Shown: positions 15,285 through 23,630, numbered from the stretch's first letter. The stretch is DNA of 64,000 nt from Bacteroidaceae bacterium (GCA_016291905.1 JAEEZS010000057.1:17763-81762), one strand, 5' to 3'. Program-made: numbers and translations. Notes: generated by a model not told the origin, from the letters alone.

Positions 15285-16682
15285 ATGAAAAAGTATCTTT
15301 CCCTCATTCCCTTTGCAGCGTTGATAGCCCTGATTGCCGTCTGTGTGTCGGCTTTCGGCACGGATGCCTTGGACGGAGCCACACAGGTGTCGCTGCTCAT
15401 CGCCTCGGCGGTGTGTGCGCTGGTGGGCTACCTGATGAGGCACGTGAAATGGGAGGCGCTGGAGCGCGAGATGACGAGCAAGATTGCCAGCTGCATGCCC
15501 AGCATCATCATCCTGCTGCTCATCGGCGCCATCGGCGGCACGTGGATGGTGTCGGGCATCGTGCCCACGATGATTTACTATGGCGTGCAGGTGTTGCGCC
15601 CTGAGTGGTTTCTGGTGAGCAGCAGCCTGTTCTGCGCGCTGGTGAGCGTGATGGTGGGCTCCTCGTGGACGACGGTTGCCACCATCGGCGTGGCCCTGAT
15701 GGGCATCGGCCGTGCCCACGGCTTCGACGACGGCTGGGTGGCAGGCAGCATCATCACAGGTGCCTACTTTGGCGATAAGCTCTCGCCGCTGTCCGACACC
15801 ACGGTGCTGGCTTCCAGCGTCTCCGGCACGCCTCTGTTCACGCACATCCGCTATATGATGAAGACCACCATCCCTACGTTCTGCATCTCGCTGGTCATCT
15901 TTGCTGTGGCGGGGCTGTTGATGAAGGTGTCGGGGAGTAGCGAGGTGGGCTTCCTGAGTCAGCTGGGCGACACGTTCATGATTTCGCCTTGGCTGCTGCT
16001 GGTGCCCGTGCTGACGGGGGTGATGATAGCCCGTCGCTGGCCGGCGATGGTGGTGCTGTTCCTTGCCTCGATGATGGCGGCCATTGTGGCGGTCGTCTGG
16101 CAGCCGGCGCTGATTGCGCAGATTGCCGGGGGTAGTTGGTACGAGGGCATCATGAAGGTCATCTATGGCTCCACGCAGATTGAGACGGGGGTGCCGGCAC
16201 TGGATAAGCTGGTGCATACCAGCGGCATGGCGGGCATGATGCCCACGATATGGCTCATCATCTGTGCGCAGATTTTCGGTGGTGTCGTCACGGCTACGGG
16301 CGTGCTTCGCGACGTGATGGAGATACTGCTGCGTGTCGTCCGTGGAACGGCCTCTCTTGTGGCCTCCACCGTGTTGACAGGTATCTTCTGCAACATCGCC
16401 ATGTCCGACCAGTTCCTCAGCATCATCCTCACCAGCTCCATGTTCAAGGATGTCTATCGTGAGCGCGGCTACGAATCGCGCTTGCTGAGCCGCACCTGCG
16501 AGGACGGCGCCACGGTCACCAGCGTGCTCGTGCCGTGGAACACCTGCGGCCTCGTGCAGAGTACCGTCTTGGGCGTAGCCACGCTGGCTTATCTGCCCTA
16601 CTGCTTCTTCAACCTCCTGTCGCCTGTTGCCAGCGTGGTCGTAGCAGCCTTGGGACGTATTCCAAGGGAAAAAACTAAATAG
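15285..16682 (+). CDS. nhaC: NhaC-family Na+/H+ antiporter
   Basis: A 465-residue integral membrane protein with about eleven hydrophobic segments, of the NhaC family (sodium:proton antiporters, some of which exchange carboxylates). Family motifs visible are MVGSSWTTVATIGVALMGIG, GAYFGDKLSPLSDTTVLASS (the conserved polar residues in the membrane core) and, near the C-terminus, the SRTCEDGATVTSVLVPWNTC block. It exchanges cytoplasmic Na+ for protons or a related pair; the exact substrate pair cannot be told. No promoter is evident between the tRNA-Gln gene and this start, so both are probably transcribed together. It ends three bases before the convergent glycosyltransferase stop. Confidence 0.88.
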   Translation: MKKYLSLIPFAALIALIAVCVSAFGTDALDGATQVSLLIASAVCALVGYLMRHVKWEALEREMTSKIASCMPSIIILLLIGAIGGTWMVSGIVPTMIYYGVQVLRPEWFLVSSSLFCALVSVMVGSSWTTVATIGVALMGIGRAHGFDDGWVAGSIITGAYFGDKLSPLSDTTVLASSVSGTPLFTHIRYMMKTTIPTFCISLVIFAVAGLLMKVSGSSEVGFLSQLGDTFMISPWLLLVPVLTGVMIARRWPAMVVLFLASMMAAIVAVVWQPALIAQIAGGSWYEGIMKVIYGSTQIETGVPALDKLVHTSGMAGMMPTIWLIICAQIFGGVVTATGVLRDVMEILLRVVRGTASLVASTVLTGIFCNIAMSDQFLSIILTSSMFKDVYRERGYESRLLSRTCEDGATVTSVLVPWNTCGLVQSTVLGVATLAYLPYCFFNLLSPVASVVVAALGRIPREKTK

Positions 16683-16685
16683 CGA

Positions 16686-17930
16686 TTACAGCAATCCGTA
16701 GAGCGCTTGGGTCAGGTTGGTCCAGGCGTATTTCTTTTTCTCCTCGGTGGCGCCGAGGATGAAGGCAGCCTCGCGGTTGTGCTGGTAGAAGTCGTTGAGC
16801 GCATCGGCAATAGCATCGGGGGCGGGGGCGACGACATAGCCTGCGCAGCTCTCCGAGGGCTCTTCGCCCACGGGGGCATGGGGGACGATTTCAGCCAGAC
16901 CGCCTACGTCCGTCACCAGCATGGGCTTGCAGAAGTGGTAGGCAATCTGGGTGACGCCGCTCTGCGTGGCTGAGCGGTAGGGCTGGCAGACGATGTCGGC
17001 TGCGCTGAAGTAGCGGTTCACCTGGTCGTTGGGGATGAAATGGTTGTGCAGCACGACGCGCTCGGAAAGCCCTAACGCCTGTATCTTGTCGCGATAGGGC
17101 TGCTCGTCGTCGTAGAATTCCCCTGCTACGATGAGCCGCACGTCCGCCTCCCTCAGCCGTGCGTCAGCCAGCGCCTCCAGCAGCAGGTCAAGTCCCTTGT
17201 AAGCCCGCACAAGGCCGAAGAACAGCACATAGCGGGCGCTCTCTTCAAGCCCGAGGGCATGACGAGCGTCAGCCTTCGGCAGCAGCTCGCCATAGTGGTC
17301 GTAAAGGGGATGGGGAGTGACGGCAATCTTTTTAGATTGAAGATTGAAGATTGAAGATTGAAGATTAATCCCTGATTCTTTGTTCTTACCTCCATCTGTC
17401 AGCCTGGTAGTCTGATAGTCTGAAGTCTTTTTTAATACCTTCTTCACATCGTCGGCTACGGCCCCAGACAGGGTGATGAAGCCGTCCATGCGACGGACGA
17501 AATAGGGCGGGAATAGCTTGTCGAGCAGACCCCGCTCGTGGGGAATCATGTTGTGGATAAGGCCGATGCACTTGGTGTGGCTCTTGGCTTTCCGGCAACG
17601 GGCGGCAATGGTGCCAAAGCAGGGAGCCATGAATGACATCCAGTAGGCGAAGACCACCACGTCGGGCTGCCCCCGCCGTATCTCTTTGGCCGCCTTGCAC
17701 CAGCTGAAGGGGTTGATGGAGCTGAAGCGCCGGTGGATGGTGAGCCCCTCAGGCGCAGGGTCGGTGGAGAACTGCGTCTTGCCAGGGAAGAGCAGCGAGG
17801 GGTATTGCAGGGTGAAGGTATAGAGTTCCACGCTGTGCCCTTCGGCGATGAGCTGGTAGGCAAGGCGCTCGCTAAAGGCTGCGATGCCTCCACGAAATGG
17901 CCATGCGGGTCCGACGATAATAAAGTTCAT
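16686..17930 (-). CDS. GT4-family glycosyltransferase with an in-frame repeat insertion
   Basis: A 414-residue glycosyltransferase of the GT4 (GT-B fold) type. The N-terminal Rossmann half starts with FIIVGPAWPFRGGIAAFSER; the C-terminal half holds FFGLVRAYKGLDLLLEAL, the nucleotide-sugar region and VNRYFSAADIVCQPYRSATQ. It probably adds a sugar during surface glycan assembly. The oddity is residues about 165-199: between VKKVLKK and KIAVTPHPLYDHYG lies an extra 30-residue piece containing TSDYQT and INLQSSIFNLQSK, encoded by 7-bp repeats identical to those found between genes. The insertion is in frame and falls in the linker between the two halves. It has its own promoter element upstream (17992) and is convergent with nhaC. 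Confidence 0.88.
   Translation of the reverse strand: MNFIIVGPAWPFRGGIAAFSERLAYQLIAEGHSVELYTFTLQYPSLLFPGKTQFSTDPAPEGLTIHRRFSSINPFSWCKAAKEIRRGQPDVVVFAYWMSFMAPCFGTIAARCRKAKSHTKCIGLIHNMIPHERGLLDKLFPPYFVRRMDGFITLSGAVADDVKKVLKKTSDYQTTRLTDGGKNKESGINLQSSIFNLQSKKIAVTPHPLYDHYGELLPKADARHALGLEESARYVLFFGLVRAYKGLDLLLEALADARLREADVRLIVAGEFYDDEQPYRDKIQALGLSERVVLHNHFIPNDQVNRYFSAADIVCQPYRSATQSGVTQIAYHFCKPMLVTDVGGLAEIVPHAPVGEEPSESCAGYVVAPAPDAIADALNDFYQHNREAAFILGATEEKKKYAWTNLTQALYGLL
17334..17437. repeat. 7-bp repeats inside the glycosyltransferase gene
   Basis: Five heptamers in phase (AGATTGA four times, then AGATTAA, 17334-17368) and a second patch of GTCTGA-type units around 17405-17432. The first patch is translated on the minus strand as LQSSIFNLQS; the reading frame is kept. 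The same two motif types occur in frame in two other genes of the window. Confidence 0.85.
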
Positions 17931-17934
17931 TATA

Positions 17935-18105
17935 GAATTAGGAATTAAACAATTAGGAATTAGGAATGATTGATTAGGAAGGATACGCCGACAAAGATAG
18001 TGACAAAAATGCGATTAAGCGAGAGCAAACGAAATATTTTTTCGATTTGCCGAGCGTGAGCATTTTAGACCGAAGGTCAAGCCGAGCGAAAAAGCAAATT
18101 AATTC
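17935..18105 (-). promoter_or_regulatory. Repeated extended promoter element, copy 2 (before the glycosyltransferase)
   Basis: The -7 box TATCTTTG is at 17992-17999 on the minus strand, about 60 nt before the start codon. The element matches copies at 10985 and 46855 over about 100 bp, and its far end (AATTTGCTTTTTCGCTCGG on the minus strand) equals the -33/spacer region of the YfhO promoter. Between the box and the gene lie 7-bp GAATTAG-type repeats (17935-17980). Confidence 0.8.
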
Positions 18106-18310
18106 ATGACAAATTCACGAGAAATTCACGGTAATTCGCGTTAAAGAAGAAATTTCGTTTAATTCGTTTAATTCGCCGTTCTTTTCCAACGTGTGATAGT
18201 TCTGTTTGTCGGCGAATTATCCGAATTTTACGAATGATTTCATGAAAATTCGTGGTAAGTTCATGGTATTTCGTGAAGAAAAAGGGTTCTTTTCCACGTT
18301 AAATGACACA
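18099..18310. repeat. Short-period ATTC-rich repeats in the 1.4-kb gene-free stretch
   Basis: Units of about 11 bp begin with ATTCATG or ATTCACG at 18102, 18113 and 18124, then ATTCGCG at 18134, and shorter TTTAATTCG units follow to 18175. Similar words in the opposite orientation (TTTCGTGAA) occur at 18250-18280. No gene is seen from 17931 to 19312. Confidence 0.55.
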
Positions 18311-18325
18311 CAAAATGCCTGTTTT

Positions 18326-18400
18326 GGTGTAGGAAGGTGTAGGAAAGTGTAGGAAAAATCGCCTTCCTACACCCGCAATGGTTTATGCGCCAGCGGAATA
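18326..18400. repeat. GTGTAG inverted-repeat element, copy 1
   Basis: Three GTGTAGGAA words are followed by their inverse: GGTGTAGGAAGG at 18326-18337 pairs with CCTTCCTACACC at 18362-18373. It ends with CCAGCGGAATAAG. The same order of parts, with the same CCAGCGGAAT end, is found at 30106-30180. Confidence 0.75.
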
Positions 18401-18488
18401 AGCCCATTGGTGTAGGAATGTAGCATTTTTTCATGTTTTTGTGGAGAGAGTTCCCTTGTTTGACGGCAATTTCTGCGCGTAGTGCGAT

Positions 18489-18715
18489 GTTTATAAACAG
18501 CGCCCCTGTTTATATAAACACGGCCCCTGTTTATATAAACGCGGCCCGTGTTTATAAATAGTCGCTTGGGCTGAGGATTTATTCCCTTGGGCTGTGCTGC
18601 CAGATGCTTGGGCTGGCAAATTGGCCCATTGGGCTGTGAGAATAGTTGCTTGGAATGACAAAATAACGCACGATTCGCCCACAAATAACGCACGATTCGC
18701 CCACAAATGCCGCAC
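18489..18715. repeat. Compound 21/22-bp tandem repeats (locus B)
   Basis: Three arrays lie side by side. GTTTATATAAAC-type units start at 18489, 18508, 18529 and 18550 (last two steps exactly 21 bp). CTTGGGCTG-type units start at 18565, 18586, 18607, 18628 and 18649, all exactly 21 bp apart although the rest of each unit varies. Finally ACGCACGATTCGCCCAC repeats with a 22-bp step (18666, 18688, partial at 18710). The reading frames through this stretch stay open only because 21 is a multiple of three; no gene is supported. From 18720 to 18930 I see nothing recognisable. Confidence 0.88.
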
Positions 18716-18939
18716 GTTTCCTTCCATTTGAGGTCGGAATGCTGAAATTCTGCGCCGCTGATGTGTGTGCCAAATGCAGGGAAAAAACATCGGAATTAGC
18801 GGTTTTTGCTGCCTTTTGAGGCCTACAAAAAGCAGGATTTTGATACATTTTGTGCCCCATCTGAGCTTCGGAACAACTTGAATGGTCGATTTCGCGTTGT
18901 CGTATGTCGTTGTATGATTGCTTTTTAGATAAGAACAAT

Positions 18940-19125
18940 CGTGGTCAGGCGTTTCAGTTTCAGTTGTTTCAGTTATTTTTTAAAGGGTACCATTCTCCCT
19001 ATTCTTTTTTTATATTATAATATATTTATTATTAATTAATTATATGGTATTATAAGGGAGAATTGAGAAAATACATACCCTAAAAAACCTAATTGAAACT
19101 GAAACAACTGAAACGCCCGGCCACT
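18940..19125. repeat. Long imperfect inverted repeat with AT-rich centre
   Basis: The left arm (about 18940-19005, GGCGTTTCAG, TTTCAGTT, then GGGTACCATTCTCCCT) is matched in inverse by the right arm (about 19055-19125, AGGGAGAATT to CTGAAACGCC). The centre is almost pure A/T. The build resembles a MITE or a large hairpin, but no transposase-type termini are recognised. Confidence 0.7.
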
Positions 19126-19185
19126 CAACACTCTCTCCGACAAGCCCTTACTCCTTTACGAGGCCATGAACATCTGGCGCAATAT

Positions 19186-19290
19186 GTTGCCCCGCCACTC
19201 GTCGCGAGCAACGGGGCAACAACGATGCATCGTATCGAACAAAAGTAAGCTTATGAAAATCGATTTATTTGATGTATCGTATCGAAAAAA
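19186..19290. repeat. Hairpin and 20-bp direct repeats downstream of the MG2 gene
   Basis: GTTGCCCCG at 19186-19194 pairs with 19212-19220. It is followed by two copies of a word GATGYATCGTATCGAA, at 19224 and 19271. These lie 3' of the minus-strand gene ending at 19313; no T-run is present, so a terminator role is uncertain. Confidence 0.6.
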
Positions 19291-19312
19291 GAAAGTGAAT
19301 GAGGAATAGTTC

Positions 19313-22006
19313 TTATTTATTTATAATCGGCACACCGTCCTTTGTTAATCCTTCGGCACTAATAGTAAGGGAACGGCTGTAACCATTGTTATAGAAAGAA
19401 ACCGTTGCACGCCCTGTGCTGTCGGTGGCAACTTCGGGATTCCAGTAAATGGTGCGGCGAAAGTCCTTGTCGCCAGGGACAGGGCCATTAGGGTACGTAG
19501 GGGCATAGAACTCTACAACAGGGGTATAGCCTGTAAAGGTGGTTAGTCTTTCGTTTTTTCCACGGCGGTCGCTAAATCCGGGATTGCCGTAGATGATTTC
19601 AGCTACCATAAATTTATCCCCTCTTTCAAAATACCGCAAAAAGTCTATATATGCTCCCTCACTCATATCCCTCATACATTGCTTAAAACAAGGAAGAAGG
19701 CGAGGATCTGCAATAGTGTCATACACCATAACAGAGTTAATGAATTCCATATCCTCTTCTGATGCCATCCAGCGATGATTTCTAGATAGTGGTTTACCAT
19801 CCAATCCCATTAGGCACGCATAGCGTTGTATTCTAGTATTACCAACGGTAGGGATGTGAACATAAGAAGAATCTGCAGATTCCGCGGTAGCGACATTGGT
19901 AAAATGATATTCTGGCCATTGGTATTTCTTTTCATAAAAAAAACCTATCCGATAAAGGTATCTTCCGTAGTCGTAAGTATAGTCGCCTTCGTCGAAGATT
20001 TCCTCACAGGTGGCAGCGGCATCGTAAGCATGAAAGGTGCCATAATCAACATATAGCACACTTGCCTTGATTTCCACCTCATCAAGGGCAATGGCGTCAT
20101 GTGGCATAACGAAATCCCCAATATCTTCCTGCCAGACAGGTAATTTTGCGTTGCTTTCCTTATGGTCGGGAAGAAAAGTCTCAAAGGGGAAATAAGCATA
20201 CAGTTCTGGTTTATAAGAACGCTCTAGTCGCATACGGGTGGTGGCTCGTTTTGTGGTCTTCCGAGACTGCTCCGTATGATAGTAAAGATTCCACACCCCA
20301 TAAAAGTCTTCCAGCCCAACACTCCAATAGCCAACACTATCAGTGGTGACGGCTGCACGCTGCTTATGCTTCCTATCTGGTGAGAATAGGAGAACATTAA
20401 CCTTAGTGTTCTGCAAAGGGCGTTCGGTGATGCGGCTGAAAGCCCAACCGTCAAGGACAAGTTGTTCTTCGGTGTAATGTCTAGGGGCAAATGGCGTTAC
20501 ACCGGCCATCTGCTGCCAATCATAACGTGTCCATCCCTGCACCATCATTAGGAGGTCAAGCGCGTCTTTTTTAGACTTTAGACTGACAGACTGCAAACTG
20601 TCAGATAAATGTTTAGGAGAGCTATTATCTGAAGTCTGATAGTCTGAAGTCTGTTCTCTTTCGAAATACCATCCCGGGTCTTCGATTAAGCCTTTAAGTT
20701 CGGACGAAAGAAGCATGTAGGTGCGGATGTCGTCGCGGTAAGCCGTGCCGTAGTCGGCGGCATCGCGTACAGCAAGAGAGAATATCTGATAAGGGTTCCC
20801 CTCGGTTTGGAAGGTCATCTGTATGCGATCGAATGGACGGTACTCAGGTTTAGCGGCAGTAAAAGTCACAGGTATGGTCTTTATACCGTTGTCAACGAAC
20901 ACCATGCGCTGGGACAGGATTTCACCCGAATGGTTAAAGAGCGTGAATTGGCATACTCCTGTCGGAAGATGATTTGCTGGAATCACAATGTCTAAAGGCA
21001 CAGGTTGTTTTAGGGCCACGTCTGTTTTAGCGATAACGCGTAAGGTGTCGAAAGCGCAGAGGTGGCCTCGTTCCGTAAGTGTATATGCCAACACCAAGTC
21101 ACCGATTATCCCGACCACATCGACGTGAACAACGAGGCTATCAGCTTTATGAGTCAAATGGAGAGCGCAGCCTTTTGGTTCAGCTATAGGAAGCTTACAC
21201 TCGTACTCCTTGCCTTCAATAATGGCAACGAGCTGCTCTCCCCCCCTTTGAGTCACCCACTCGAATTTCCCCATGCCGCAATGCTGGGAACTAAGAGGAA
21301 TTTCTTTCCCGTCTTTTGTTCGTAGCTTATTTATATCTACGCCCTGTCCGTTTTCATTGATAGCCTTAAACACGATGTTGCATGGAACACCGGCAATGAG
21401 GTGTCCGCCCTCAGGATAAAAAGAAACTGTCAAATCTTCCTTTTTTTCAAGCGGTTGGGGACGAAAAACTTCGTGATAAGGATATTCACCCATGACTGGA
21501 TTCTCGTAATGCCCCTCCCTTTCGGGAAACTGATAGACGGGAATGACGCGCGAAAATATGCCGGCATCGTTGAAGTTCAGCATGGCGCGGGTGTAAGCGC
21601 GAATCTGGTAGTAGCCACTGGGCAGGTTGGCGGCTCCGCGGCGGTCGATGGCTACTTTTACAGACGTATCAACGAGCTGGAAAGCACCATGACAGCGCCC
21701 TTGTTCAATCTTTAGTTTGTGCTGTTTCAATATGACACCCGTAGGCGAAATTAATTCCACATATAGAACTTTACTGGTCGGATTGGGGCTGCCCAAGTCG
21801 TCAGTAACGTAAGCGGCATAGAAAATAGTTTCTCCTTGAAAATATGCTGTATTGTCGAGATGGAGATAAACACGCTCCTGCGGGCAGAGCTGGTTGAAGT
21901 AGTTGATATGTACAGCGTAGGTCGCTAACTTGTTGGCATCATCCACTGTCTGCGCCGAAAGACTAGCGCAGAAGAACAGAAGGATGAAGCTGGCAAGTCG
22001 TTTCAT
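19313..22006 (-). CDS. MG2-domain exported protein
   Basis: An 897-residue exported protein with a signal peptide (to about residue 19, SLSAQ). An alpha-2-macroglobulin-like MG2 segment follows (ERVYLHLDNTAYFQGETIFY), then YPEGGHLIAGVPCNIVFKA, and in the second half a plug-like start (IALDEVEIKASV) and the family C-terminus (RRTIYWNPEVATDSTGRATV). Such proteins are common in Bacteroidetes and are thought to sit at the outer membrane; their task is not known. Residues about 446-478, between DPGWYFER and DALDLLMMVQGWTRYDW, are an in-frame insertion of repeat origin (TSDYQTSD ... LQSVSLKSKK). GC content is visibly lower than in most of the window. It lies downstream of its decayed paralogue, probably in one transcript. 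Confidence 0.78.
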   Translation of the reverse strand: MKRLASFILLFFCASLSAQTVDDANKLATYAVHINYFNQLCPQERVYLHLDNTAYFQGETIFYAAYVTDDLGSPNPTSKVLYVELISPTGVILKQHKLKIEQGRCHGAFQLVDTSVKVAIDRRGAANLPSGYYQIRAYTRAMLNFNDAGIFSRVIPVYQFPEREGHYENPVMGEYPYHEVFRPQPLEKKEDLTVSFYPEGGHLIAGVPCNIVFKAINENGQGVDINKLRTKDGKEIPLSSQHCGMGKFEWVTQRGGEQLVAIIEGKEYECKLPIAEPKGCALHLTHKADSLVVHVDVVGIIGDLVLAYTLTERGHLCAFDTLRVIAKTDVALKQPVPLDIVIPANHLPTGVCQFTLFNHSGEILSQRMVFVDNGIKTIPVTFTAAKPEYRPFDRIQMTFQTEGNPYQIFSLAVRDAADYGTAYRDDIRTYMLLSSELKGLIEDPGWYFEREQTSDYQTSDNSSPKHLSDSLQSVSLKSKKDALDLLMMVQGWTRYDWQQMAGVTPFAPRHYTEEQLVLDGWAFSRITERPLQNTKVNVLLFSPDRKHKQRAAVTTDSVGYWSVGLEDFYGVWNLYYHTEQSRKTTKRATTRMRLERSYKPELYAYFPFETFLPDHKESNAKLPVWQEDIGDFVMPHDAIALDEVEIKASVLYVDYGTFHAYDAAATCEEIFDEGDYTYDYGRYLYRIGFFYEKKYQWPEYHFTNVATAESADSSYVHIPTVGNTRIQRYACLMGLDGKPLSRNHRWMASEEDMEFINSVMVYDTIADPRLLPCFKQCMRDMSEGAYIDFLRYFERGDKFMVAEIIYGNPGFSDRRGKNERLTTFTGYTPVVEFYAPTYPNGPVPGDKDFRRTIYWNPEVATDSTGRATVSFYNNGYSRSLTISAEGLTKDGVPIINK
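20570..20672. repeat. Repeat-derived in-frame insertion in the MG2 gene
   Basis: AGACTTT, GACAGACT and GAAGTCTGATAGTCTGAAGT words of 7-8 bp spacing surround a short unique piece. Translated they give TSDYQTSD and LQSVSLKSKK, matching the first half of the insertion in the glycosyltransferase at 16686-17930. Confidence 0.7.
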
Positions 22007-22017
22007 GAACTATCCTA

Positions 22018-22092
22018 TTATTTATTAATAATTGGTACGCCGTCCTTTGTCATTCCTTCGGCGCTGATGGTGAGGGAACAAGTTGGTCGCCG
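22018..22092 (-). pseudogene. Out-of-frame remnant of the MG2 paralogue C-terminus
   Basis: Read in the shifted frame, the minus strand gives CSLTISAEGMTKDGVPIINK and a TAA at 22018-22020. The intact neighbour ends RSLTISAEGLTKDGVPIINK, one substitution apart over the last 19 residues. Near-identity in the wrong frame shows that the frameshift is recent. Confidence 0.85.
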
Positions 22093-23471
22093 ATATGGAA
22101 CATTAGGGTAGTGTAACCTGCACTACATATGGTACTCTCTGAATCCCAATAGATGGAGCGGCGGTTATTCTTGTCGTCTGCTGCAGGGTCATCGGAGTGG
22201 GCAGAGACATAAGGCTCCATGGGGGTGCTGTATCCGGCAAAACGGACGGTTCTGTGCTTTGAATCGTTTTTCCCTATCTCTTCTGCATGACGCATTATCA
22301 CCGAGACCGTTACAAAGGGATGCGTGGTAGGTTCATAGTCGAAAAGAAGTATAGACTTGACATACTTGATGTCAATCTCCCGCGTGTACTTGTACGTGAT
22401 AGCCTTGTCATAGATTTTGGCAGGAAAGTCTTTAGGGACATTGATGTTCCAGCGCGCGAGATGCCCGTTCACATAGGTTCGCGTCATAGCCGCTGGGGTT
22501 GAACTCCTGAATCTTCGGGCATCCGCCTGATCTAAACGTTGGGTGTTAATAACACCATAATCTTCTTCAGAATAAAACCGTGTGGTGGTGGGCGGCTGAT
22601 TGGGAGAATACGACGCTTCGCTATATTCTACGTTGGTTTTAAGCGCTTTGTCGGACAAAAAGCCAGCAACGTTGACCGGTTTCAATCCAAGGTTTAGGCG
22701 AGCATTCTCTTCATCTAGCATATCAAAGCATTGAATGGCTCCGCCGCCAAAAGATCCGCCCTTGTGATATGCGCGATACTCAGCCAACTGTGAAGACAGG
22801 TCGTGGCAGGGAGATTGACGCACGACAATGTGCCTGCCATATTTCCTCTTCCAGTCTAACGAAAGGAAAACCTGACGGGTGCCAAAGAAGTCCTCCATAG
22901 GAAGGTGCCAATATCCCCGTTGGTCAGTTTTCACCTTGACTTCCCTTCGCTCAGAACCCGCTTCTGCATCAATGACGGCCATCACAGTCACGCCCTCTAA
23001 CGGATGGCCTCTCCTATCGACCACCCATCCGTCGAGTACCAGTCCGCCCATTTCATTCCCCTTAAGCATTTGCGAAGTATAGGCACGGAGTTGATAGGAA
23101 CCTTTGGGATAAAGTATGTTAACGTCCCGCCGGGTTAAGGAGACTCTTTTGGCGAGCAGGAAGGAACCGTGAGATTGGCTGTCTGTGATTTGCAGTTTCT
23201 GCTGCTCGAGAAGAATCCCGTCTGATGAGAGCAGGTCAATATAAAGCACGCGGCTCGTACGTAAGCTGTCTGTAGAAATGACATGGGCAGAATACCAAAT
23301 GACCTCTCCCCCAGAGTAAGTAATGCTGTCAATTTGGACAGATACCTTATCGCGTGAAAGAGCCTCTTCCTGTTCTGCTGTTCTCAAATGAGCAATAGAA
23401 GCGTAATTGTCCACCGCCCCGCATAGCAATAGAGATAATAATATCAATATAAAGAATTGTATTCTAATCAT
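22050..23471 (-). CDS. Decayed paralogue of the MG2 protein (internal deletion, 3' frameshift)
   Basis: A 473-residue exported protein that parallels the neighbour at 19313-22006: YSGGEVIWYSAHVISTDS at the N-terminus, LVLDGWVVDRRGHPLEGV in the middle, and RRSIYWDSES near the end. Compared with the neighbour about 330 residues are missing between SYQLRAYTSQML and LVLDGW, near 23045. The last ten residues (LVPSPSAPKE) are out of frame: the DNA beyond the stop still encodes the neighbour's ending SLTISAEG...KDGVPIINK in another frame, to a TAA at 22018. This points to a small deletion near 22090 and to a gene in decay, or to a sequencing error. Its promoter is at 23532. The N-terminus has a signal peptide (to about residue 24). 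Confidence 0.75.
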   Translation of the reverse strand: MIRIQFFILILLSLLLCGAVDNYASIAHLRTAEQEEALSRDKVSVQIDSITYSGGEVIWYSAHVISTDSLRTSRVLYIDLLSSDGILLEQQKLQITDSQSHGSFLLAKRVSLTRRDVNILYPKGSYQLRAYTSQMLKGNEMGGLVLDGWVVDRRGHPLEGVTVMAVIDAEAGSERREVKVKTDQRGYWHLPMEDFFGTRQVFLSLDWKRKYGRHIVVRQSPCHDLSSQLAEYRAYHKGGSFGGGAIQCFDMLDEENARLNLGLKPVNVAGFLSDKALKTNVEYSEASYSPNQPPTTTRFYSEEDYGVINTQRLDQADARRFRSSTPAAMTRTYVNGHLARWNINVPKDFPAKIYDKAITYKYTREIDIKYVKSILLFDYEPTTHPFVTVSVIMRHAEEIGKNDSKHRTVRFAGYSTPMEPYVSAHSDDPAADDKNNRRSIYWDSESTICSAGYTTLMFHIGDQLVPSPSAPKE

Positions 23472-23531
23472 TTGTTATATGATATTTCGTGGTTTCACTT
23501 TTTGTTTAGCATGTTCTCCATTTTTTATTTG

Positions 23532-23539
23532 CAAAGGTA
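23532..23539 (-). promoter_or_regulatory. Probable promoter of the MG2 gene pair
   Basis: TACCTTTG on the minus strand, about 60 nt before the start codon at 23471. A well-spaced TTTG box is not evident; ACTTG lies closer than usual. Direct words TTCGTTTCAA and GCGTTTCAAA occur just upstream. Confidence 0.6.
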
Positions 23540-23630
23540 ACTCCAAAACTAATCAAGTTAGCGTTTCAAATTCGTTTCAAAACGAAAAAAGAAGGGAGGA
23601 AAAATACTACTATCGGCTTATTCTCAGTTA

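Noticed and set aside
18367..18938. Overlapping minus-strand open frames in the 1.4-kb gene-free stretch
   Set aside because: They run through the 21-bp arrays, whose period is a multiple of three and so keeps any frame open. Several frames are open at once and none has a promoter or recognisable domain.
18940..19290. Insertion sequence
   Set aside because: There are inverted and direct repeats but no transposase gene or remnant nearby.
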